Below the pieces are notes generated by a model. It was not told the DNA's origin, did not search any database, and was given only the letters and a program-made list of their open reading frames with translations. From Synechococcus sp. RCC307 (GTDB lineage Bacteria > Cyanobacteriota > Cyanobacteriia > PCC-6307 > Cyanobiaceae), in NCBI GenBank assembly GCA_000063525.1, contig CT978603.1, forward strand, positions 1,855,105 through 1,919,104: DNA of 64,000 nucleotides. Reading direction: 5' to 3'. Each line of letters begins with the position of its first letter. Within the stretch, counting starts at the first letter, position 1. The position numbers and the translations under genes are program-made. Shown here piece after piece: positions 57,183 through 64,000 of the stretch.

Positions 57183-58226
57183 GCTGGCCGGCTCACTGGC
57201 TGCCATCAGATAAAGCAGGGCCATGCGCACCGGAATCCCGTTGCGCACCTGCTCTTCTACTAGCGAACGGCTCGGGTCATCGAGCAGCTCTCCGCTGAGC
57301 TCAACGCCGCGATTCACCGGTCCGGGGTGCAGCACAGGCACCGACTTGCCGCAGCGCTCCAGCCGGCGGTGGCTGAGTCCGTAGCGCTGGTGATAGGCCT
57401 CCAGGCTGGTGATCAACTGCTCCTTCATGCGCTCCTGCTGCAAGCGCAGGGTCATCACCGCATCAGCACCCTCGAGGGCACGATCGAGATCACGTTCGAT
57501 GCGCAAACTGCCGCGCTGCGCAACCAGATCCTGCGCCTGACCGGGCGGGGGCGCGTGGGTGAACTGGGCAAAGGCATCCGGCAACAGGCTCGCTGGGCCA
57601 CAGAGCACCACATCCACACCACAGGCGGTGAGCGACCACAAGTTGGAGCGGGCGACACGGGAATGCAGCACGTCGCCAACAATCACAATCCGCTTGCCGG
57701 CTAGCGCCTCAAGCGTGGGGGTTTCCGGGTTGAAATGGCGCGCCAGGGTGAAGAGATCCAGCAGGGCTTGGCTGGGGTGGCTGTGCAAGCCATCACCGGC
57801 ATTCAGCACCGCTGTGCGGCAGCCAGCCGCCTCAAGATCTCTGGCCAACTCAGCCGGCACGCCAGCGCAACGGTGACGCACCACCAACACATCGGCCCCC
57901 ATGGCCACATAGGTGCGGGCGGTGTCGAGCAGGCTTTCGCCTTTGGCTAAAGCGCTGCTGGCTGGCGAGAAGCTCTGCACATCTGCGGACAAGCGCCGCG
58001 CCGCCAACTCAAAACTGCTGCGCGTCCGCGTGCTGGGCTCAAAGAAGAGCGTTGTCACCAACCGGCCCTGCAGAGCAGGCAAACGCCGAGGACCACTCAT
58101 GGGTAAGGCCCGAAAGCGACTGGCAAGTTCCAGCACGGTGGCGTAGTCCTCCTGGCTGAAGGCAGCCAGGTCGAGCACATGGCGGTAGCTCCAGCGGCTC
58201 AGGGGAGGACGGGCGATCACCTCCAA
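57162..58226 (-). CDS. pyrB: Aspartate carbamoyltransferase catalytic subunit
   Basis: 354 residues; second step of pyrimidine synthesis. Carbamoyl-phosphate site [20 protein letters not shown], then [11 protein letters not shown], the motif [16 protein letters not shown] and [12 protein letters not shown] are all present. The TTG at 58226 gives the longest plausible protein; a GTG two codons later is an alternative and neither has a clear ribosome site. It lies nine bases after the glycosylase gene on the same strand, suggesting cotranscription. Confidence 0.96.
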   Translation of the reverse strand: MEVIARPPLSRWSYRHVLDLAAFSQEDYATVLELASRFRALPMSGPRRLPALQGRLVTTLFFEPSTRTRSSFELAARRLSADVQSFSPASSALAKGESLLDTARTYVAMGADVLVVRHRCAGVPAELARDLEAAGCRTAVLNAGDGLHSHPSQALLDLFTLARHFNPETPTLEALAGKRIVIVGDVLHSRVARSNLWSLTACGVDVVLCGPASLLPDAFAQFTHAPPPGQAQDLVAQRGSLRIERDLDRALEGADAVMTLRLQQERMKEQLITSLEAYHQRYGLSHRRLERCGKSVPVLHPGPVNRGVELSGELLDDPSRSLVEEQVRNGIPVRMALLYLMAASEPASSAAGLS

Positions 58227-58235
58227 AGTAAGGGT

Positions 58236-58847
58236 TCAATCTGATCTGGGCCGCAGCGGCACCACCGGCTTGCTGAAACTCGGATGTCCCGCCCACAGCC
58301 AACGCCAGGGCAAATCCAACCCCTGCTTGATGCCAACACGGGCGCTCTCAATCAACACACCTGGTGGCTCGCTCGCTTCGCTCAGCCACAGACCCGTACC
58401 TTCCGCGACCGGTTGAGCGTTGTGGCTCAGATCAATACCGAATCGGCGCGCTAACAAGCCAGGGCCTGCCGCGATCCGCGGCGGCTCCTGGGGCAAAGCG
58501 ATGGCACGCAGCAACACCCCATTGGCCCAGTCATCGCGGCCTGTCACCACATTCACGCAGTGATGGATGCCGTAGGTGAGATAGACGTACCAATGGCCCG
58601 GCGGGCCGAACAAAGTGGCATTGCGTTTGGTGCGGCTGCGGTAGCCGTGGCAGGCGGGCTCCTCTTGGGAATACGCCTCCGTTTCCACCACCACACCCCA
58701 AAGCAGGCTGCCGTCGGCTTGGCGTTTGACCAAGTGGCAGCCGATGAGCTCAGGCCCCACCAGCTCAGCGGGGCGCGCAAAAAAGCTGGAAGAAAGAGCT
58801 CGCACAAGGCCAGAAGCCGCCAGACTGGTCTTACACCCATTCGGCAC
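58236..58847 (-). CDS. DNA-3-methyladenine glycosylase (AAG/MPG family)
   Basis: 203 residues; removes alkylated bases such as 3-methyladenine. Family motifs: [19 protein letters not shown], the catalytic Glu in [19 protein letters not shown], then [20 protein letters not shown] and [12 protein letters not shown]. Start uncertain: GTG 58847 gives the full open frame but leaves eight bases before the divergent 40-residue gene; GTG 58805 ([12 protein letters not shown]) would begin close to the family's usual N terminus and leave room for promoters. Confidence 0.9.
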   Translation of the reverse strand: MPNGCKTSLAASGLVRALSSSFFARPAELVGPELIGCHLVKRQADGSLLWGVVVETEAYSQEEPACHGYRSRTKRNATLFGPPGHWYVYLTYGIHHCVNVVTGRDDWANGVLLRAIALPQEPPRIAAGPGLLARRFGIDLSHNAQPVAEGTGLWLSEASEPPGVLIESARVGIKQGLDLPWRWLWAGHPSFSKPVVPLRPRSD

Positions 58848-58855
58848 ACCAGCCC

Positions 58856-58978
58856 ATGACCCTGGCCCAGCTGCTGATTCCCTTGGCCATCCTGTTCAGC
58901 GTGTCGCTGGTGTTCTTCGGCATGAGCGGTGGCTACTACGACACCGACGCCTACGACGGCAACGGCACCGCCCACTAA
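58856..58978 (+). CDS. Small membrane protein (40 aa), family not recognised
   Basis: A 40-residue frame with one hydrophobic helix (residues about 4-24, [20 protein letters not shown] at the start) and a short polar tail ending [16 protein letters not shown]. Size and layout match the single-helix subunits of thylakoid complexes (PSI, PSII, cytochrome b6f, NDH-1), but it is none of those that I can recall. Coding is supported by ATG-to-stop fit between tightly packed neighbours, only three bases before the next ATG, and by C/G-ending codons. A role in a membrane complex is only inference. Confidence 0.62.
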   Translation: MTLAQLLIPLAILFSVSLVFFGMSGGYYDTDAYDGNGTAH

Positions 58979-58981
58979 GCC

Positions 58982-59752
58982 ATGACCACACCCGAAGCGA
59001 TCCGGCTGCAGCTGCGCAGCTGGCCTGAGGTGGAGGCCTACCTGGAGCGCTGCAAAGGCGTGATTGTGCCCCTGGGCTCCACCGAGCAACACGGGCCCAC
59101 CGGAGCGATTGGCACCGATGCCCTGACCGCTGAAGCCGTGGCTTTGGAGGTGGGTCGCCGCAGTGGGGTTCTGGTCACTCCGACTCAAGCCTTTGGCATG
59201 GCTGAGCACCACCTCGGCTTTGCCGGCACCGTGAGCCTGCAGCCCAGCACGCTGCTGGCGGTGCTGCGGGATGTGGTGCTCTCCCTCGCCACCCATGGCT
59301 TTGAGCGGGTCTTTGTGATCAATGGCCATGGCGGCAACATCGCCACCGGGCGGGCCGCCTTTGCGGAGGCCTATGGCGAAGCGCGGCGGCGCCAACTGCC
59401 CGTGGCCCCCAAGCTCCAATGCCGCATGGCGAATTGGTTCATGGCTGGTCCGGTGATGCAAGAAGCCCGCAACCTCTACGGGAACCGTGAAGGGCATCAC
59501 GCCACCCCCAGCGAAATTGCCCTCACCCTGCATTTGGAGCCAAGCCTGCAAGACCTGCAGCGGCCCCTGCCTGAGCCAGCCCCCGCCGGCCCAATCCACG
59601 GCCCCGATGATTTCCGGCGGCGCCACCCCGATGGCCGCATGGGATCTGACCCCTATCTGGCCAAGGCGGATCACGGCGAACGCTTCTTGGACCTGGCTGC
59701 CACGGCGCTCTGCAAGGATCTGGAGCAGTTTCTGGCCAGCGACGCCCCATGA
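58982..59752 (+). CDS. Creatininase family protein (amidohydrolase)
   Basis: 256 residues. Metal-site and catalytic marks of the creatininase family: [20 protein letters not shown] with Glu and His ligands, then [20 protein letters not shown] and [10 protein letters not shown], then [20 protein letters not shown] with a further His/Glu. True creatininase activity is unlikely here; related enzymes act in cofactor pathways (for example mycofactocin, formamidopyrimidine). It follows the 40-residue gene by three bases and overlaps gatC by four. Confidence 0.9.
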
Positions 59753-60042
59753 GCCACATCTCCGCCGACGACGTGCGCAAGGTGGCCCAACTGGCGCGGC
59801 TTGATCTGCCAGACGACAGCATCGCCACCTTCACCCCGCAGCTCGAGCGCATTCTTGATTTTGTGGCTCAGCTCGAGGCCATCGACACCGAGGGCCTGCC
59901 GCCCACAACGCGAGCAGTGGAAGTGGTCAACGTCACCCGGGAAGACGGGGTTGAACCCACGCCAGTGCGCGAAGAACTGCTCAACCAAGCCCCTCAGCGG
60001 GAAGGTGATTTCTTCCGGGTGCCGCGAATCCTGAACAACTAA
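59749..60042 (+). CDS. gatC: Asp-tRNA(Asn)/Glu-tRNA(Gln) amidotransferase subunit C
   Basis: 97 residues: [20 protein letters not shown] at the start, [20 protein letters not shown] in the middle, and the C-terminal [11 protein letters not shown]. GatC stabilises GatA in the GatCAB complex that makes Gln-tRNA. gatA and gatB are not in the window. The ATG overlaps the creatininase stop (ATGA). It faces crtR with one base between the stops. Confidence 0.95.
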
Positions 60043-60043
60043 C

Positions 60044-61063
60044 TCAGCGCGGGCCGACGCTGGTGCGGTGCAGCAGACCGATCACGCGCCGGCGGTTCTG
60101 AAAACCAGGCACAAAGTGGGCGACCCAGCGCAGTTTGGAGCGAGTGCGGCTGTGGCTGCGGATGCCAAGCAACACGTCATAGAAGAAATTGCCGCAGTCG
60201 TGCAGGGTCTCGAAGATGCCCAACCGTTGAGGTGAACCCTTGCGATCCAGCAGGGGCTTGGTCGCCCGGTAGGCCGCTTGGTACTGGAACCAGGGAATCG
60301 AGGGCCAGAGGTGGTGAACCAGGTGATAGTTCTGCCCCATGATCAGCAGATTCATGGTCTTGCCCGGATAAACGCGGGCATTGGTCCAGCGGTTGCGTGA
60401 ATCAAACGGCCGGTGGGGCAAATAATCGAAGAACAAGCCCAAGGTGACCCCCACCAACAGGGCCGGCGCAAACCAGCAGTTGAAGATGAACGGCAGGAAG
60501 CCACCACGGGCTGCCCCCACTATGATCAGCACAAACACGGTGCGGGCCAACGCCCACTCAAAGAGCTCATAACGGCGCCAGAGCCGGCGCTGGAAGAAGA
60601 AATACTCGTGATAGAAGAAGCGCGGGGCGATCAACCACAACGGTCCAAAGGTGGAGACGATGTGGTCGGGATCGTGCTTGGGATCGTTGACGTGGGCATG
60701 GTGCTGTAGGTGCACCCGCGTGAACACCGGGTAACTAAAGCCAAGCAGCAGAGCAGCGCCATGGCCCATCACCGCATTCCAAAAGCGGTTGGGGTGGGCA
60801 GCGTTATGGCAGGCATCGTGAATCACAGTGCCCTCGAGGTGCAGGGCTAAAAAGCCAATCAGCACCAGCAATGGCAGGGGCCACTGGCCCACAAACCAAC
60901 CCCAAATGGTGAGCGCCGCCAGGGCATAACCACCCAAGAACAGGCCAACGGTGGGGTTGAGTGCCGCGGGAGGCTCAACGAAATGCCGTGGCACCGAGCT
61001 CACTGCGGGGCGCTCGGCCACTCCTGATGCCATTGGCGAGGTCCGGACAGGGGTTGCCGTCAC
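60044..61063 (-). CDS. crtR: Beta-carotene hydroxylase CrtR
   Basis: 339 residues of the membrane fatty-acid hydroxylase/desaturase family. Three His boxes are visible: HDACHNAAHPNRF, RVHLQHHAHVNDPKHDPDH and YHLVHHLWPSIPWFQ, with about four membrane segments. Synechocystis-type CrtR adds the 3-hydroxyl of zeaxanthin, the main xanthophyll of this group. The GTG start at 61063 includes a ~30-residue variable N terminus; ATG 61033 is a possible shorter start. Confidence 0.93.
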   Translation of the reverse strand: MTATPVRTSPMASGVAERPAVSSVPRHFVEPPAALNPTVGLFLGGYALAALTIWGWFVGQWPLPLLVLIGFLALHLEGTVIHDACHNAAHPNRFWNAVMGHGAALLLGFSYPVFTRVHLQHHAHVNDPKHDPDHIVSTFGPLWLIAPRFFYHEYFFFQRRLWRRYELFEWALARTVFVLIIVGAARGGFLPFIFNCWFAPALLVGVTLGLFFDYLPHRPFDSRNRWTNARVYPGKTMNLLIMGQNYHLVHHLWPSIPWFQYQAAYRATKPLLDRKGSPQRLGIFETLHDCGNFFYDVLLGIRSHSRTRSKLRWVAHFVPGFQNRRRVIGLLHRTSVGPR

Positions 61064-61116
61064 TGCTGCCGAACCTCCTGACCTAAGAACCGAGCCAGCC
61101 TAGGGAAAAGCCCTGA

Positions 61117-61719
61117 TCAGAGGTTGGTCTTGCTCAGCAAAGCGGGCAACAAGCTCCGGGTGGCTGGACGGTTGGCCGCTGCCATGCAGCTGTCCTTGAG
61201 CAGGTTGATCACGGCAGGCGGCTCGAAATTGTTGGCCACCCAGCGGGCCTCCAGCTCAAACAAACGCTGCTCGGGTGGGTAGGCCGAGAGGATGTACATC
61301 TTTTCCTGCTGCGGCGTGTCATCGAGCATTTCGCGCTGAATGCCCTTCAAGCCCATGGAGAGAGGGCTGGCATTGCGGCACACCTGCATCACATGGACCG
61401 ACTCGTGGGCCAGGGTGTTCCAGTAGTTGACCGATCGGTCCGGCATGGTGTTGGTGCACATCAACACCTTGTTCTGACGCGGGTCGTAGAGGCCCTCCAG
61501 GCCAGCAGGGCAGTTGTCGCGGTACTCCACCGGAACACCTTGCATGGCCAATACTTGCTCAAGCTGTTGCACCTGCCCCCAGCGCGCCGGAACGGGCGCA
61601 GCACTGATCTGAGGGCCCCACTGGTGGAAGGCTTCCCGCGCGGTGCCTTGGGCCACCGGAACGGCCGAAGCCAAGGCACCAACCACTGCAATCGATACCG
61701 CCAGAGCCCGAAACACCAT
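61117..61719 (-). CDS. Secreted protein with HExxH motif (putative metallopeptidase)
   Basis: 200 residues. A signal peptide (MVFRALAVSIAVVGALASAV) ending near AQGTA predicts export. The mature protein has LAHESVHVMQVC, an HExxH zinc-binding motif, and a later Glu in QRLFELEARWVANNF that could be the third ligand. Four or more cysteines (NCPAGLEG, VLMCTNTM, VCRNAS, KDSCMAA) suggest disulfides. Not a family I can name. Transcribed toward crtR, 53 bases apart. Confidence 0.75.
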   Translation of the reverse strand: MVFRALAVSIAVVGALASAVPVAQGTAREAFHQWGPQISAAPVPARWGQVQQLEQVLAMQGVPVEYRDNCPAGLEGLYDPRQNKVLMCTNTMPDRSVNYWNTLAHESVHVMQVCRNASPLSMGLKGIQREMLDDTPQQEKMYILSAYPPEQRLFELEARWVANNFEPPAVINLLKDSCMAAANRPATRSLLPALLSKTNL

Positions 61720-61793
61720 GGCTGGGTCTTACGAGTCCCAACCATGGACACGATGGAAGCTGGGTCAGGCCCAGTTCCAATTGATTGCGGAAG

Positions 61794-61875
61794 TGCCCAC
61801 CGGGGGACTTGAACCCCCACGACCGAGGCCACTGGTACCTAAAACCAGCGCGTCTACCAATTCCGCCAGGTGGGC
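61794..61875 (-). tRNA. tRNA-Leu (anticodon TAG)
   Basis: 82 bases: acceptor GCCCACC/GGTGGGC with discriminator A, D arm GCG-GAATTGGTAGA-CGC, anticodon stem CTGGT/ACCAG with loop TTTAGGT giving TAG, a class II variable arm (GTGGCCTCGGTCGT region) and T arm GGGGG-TTCAAGT-CCCCC. No intron. Reads CUA and, by wobble, other CUN codons. Confidence 0.94.
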
Positions 61876-61901
61876 AGACGACAACTGTAGGCAGCGCTTG
61901 A

Positions 61902-62720
61902 ATGTGGCCAGTCATGACAGGGTCTGTGCTGGCCGTTCTGATCGGATCCCTCGCCCTTGTCGCCGGGCTGCTGCTGATGCTGCTGCCCCTGGTGGCGAGC
62001 GAGCTGGCCAGGCCACGCGACAGCTTTTGGGCTGCTGTGGTGTTGCTTCTGGGCCTGGTGCTGGTGACGGCATCCGACAGGCTCACCGGCGCTCCGATGC
62101 TGGGTGTGCTCTGCGGGGGCTTGTTAATCGGCCGTCTGGGATCAGAAGTGGGGCAGCAGCGCTGGGGGGCTCTTGAGCCGGCCCAGCAGCAGCGCTTCAG
62201 CGAAACGAGCTATTGGACGCTGCAATTGGAGCAGCTGCGTGGTGCCGCGGCCAAGCTCCTCGCCGCTGGCGGGATCGTGGCGAGCTGGTTACAAGAGCGG
62301 CTCAAGAAACCCGAAGTCAACAAACGCTGGGTGCGCGCTGATGCCACTGGCGAAACCACACCCACCGAAGCTGAGCCAACGACCACAGAGCCCAGTGCCG
62401 AAGTCGTTCCCGAGCCTGAAGCTGAGCCAGAACCCGAAGCAGAGCTGGAGACCAAGCCTGTTCCCGAACCAGCCGCCGAGCTCACGGTGGAGGTTGAAGC
62501 CACCACAACAGTCGAGGCTGAAACGGAATCAGAGGCAGAGGCAGACATTGAGCCCGAAGCCCTCGCTGCCAGCTCAGACGCAGACCCCAGCAGCGACGAG
62601 CTGCCCACCGTGGAGGCCGAAGTACTGGATCCAGCGCCCCAGGTTGAGCAACCGTTGGCCGCTGTGATTCAGTCGCTTGACGAGGTCGACGCCCTCCTCG
62701 CGGACGGCCGCCACGGATAA
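61902..62720 (+). CDS. Ycf66 family membrane protein with acidic Pro/Glu-rich tail
   Basis: 272 residues. The N-terminal ~75 residues have three short hydrophobic segments in the Ycf66 pattern ([40 protein letters not shown]). Residues about 95-140 contain polar helices, and from residue 155 on the protein is an acidic Pro-Glu-Ala-Thr disordered tail. Ycf66 is a plastid/cyanobacterial family of unknown role. ATG 61902 is used; ATG 61914 is equally good. ileS follows after 23 bases. Confidence 0.82.
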   Translation: MWPVMTGSVLAVLIGSLALVAGLLLMLLPLVASELARPRDSFWAAVVLLLGLVLVTASDRLTGAPMLGVLCGGLLIGRLGSEVGQQRWGALEPAQQQRFSETSYWTLQLEQLRGAAAKLLAAGGIVASWLQERLKKPEVNKRWVRADATGETTPTEAEPTTTEPSAEVVPEPEAEPEPEAELETKPVPEPAAELTVEVEATTTVEAETESEAEADIEPEALAASSDADPSSDELPTVEAEVLDPAPQVEQPLAAVIQSLDEVDALLADGRHG

Positions 62721-62743
62721 TCGCCAGCAGACGTCGAACCCTG

Positions 62744-64000
<1,257 letters not shown>

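Overview
The window is ordinary chromosomal sequence from a GC-rich picocyanobacterium of the marine or euryhaline Synechococcus/Cyanobium group. The evidence is both photosystem I core genes (psaA, psaB), a D1 gene (psbA) and psbO, the carotenoid hydroxylase crtR, a BicA-type bicarbonate transporter, the chloroplast-like families Ycf20, Ycf66 and DUF2555, LL-diaminopimelate aminotransferase, and very tight gene packing. The strain cannot be named from the sequence alone. I see no phage, insertion sequence, integrase, CRISPR array or obvious island.

Layout. 1-3.1 kb: 3' part of an RND efflux pump and a small conserved-looking gene. 3.2-7.7 kb: psaA-psaB on the minus strand, ended by a strong hairpin terminator. 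8.1-12.1 kb: a secreted Pro/Glu-rich protein coupled to a CbiG-CobJ cobalamin fusion, facing a DMT permease with a histidine-rich tail. 12.1-19.4 kb: tRNA-Pro, lipA, bicA, and glutamate synthase facing bicA. 19.5-28 kb: a phosphodiester glycosidase-like protein, an A-type Fe-S carrier, the str operon (rpsL-rpsG-fusA-tuf-rpsJ), a LON-domain protein and a quinone methyltransferase. 28-34.8 kb: pheA, DUF1997, and the minus-strand run radical SAM protein, rne, rnhB. 34.8-37.2 kb: dapL, clpS and a CPBP protease.

37.2-44.5 kb is the most suggestive block. A radical SAM protein diverges from a high-light-type psbA (Glu130). These are followed by a permease fused to three YHS metal-binding domains, a small acidic protein, and a MntCAB-like manganese ABC transporter. 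44.6-53.8 kb: SMP-30 family protein, aroC, a histone H1-like protein, then a minus-strand run psbO-sat-ftsH-eda, and coaBC with DUF2555. 53.8-64 kb: tRNA-Ala, small hypothetical genes, an L,D-transpeptidase-like protein, Ycf20, NDH-2, pyrB, a 3-methyladenine glycosylase, a 40-residue membrane protein gene, creatininase family, gatC, crtR, a secreted HExxH protein, tRNA-Leu, Ycf66 and the 5' part of ileS.

Functional themes are photosystem core and repair (psaAB, psbA, psbO, ftsH, manganese uptake), carbon and nitrogen entry (bicA, Fd-GOGAT), translation, RNA decay (rne, rnhB) and proteolysis (clpS, FtsH, CPBP). Nearly all convergent gene pairs overlap or abut. Convincing intrinsic terminators are visible only next to the photosystem genes. 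All family assignments come from recognising motifs by eye; no database search was run.
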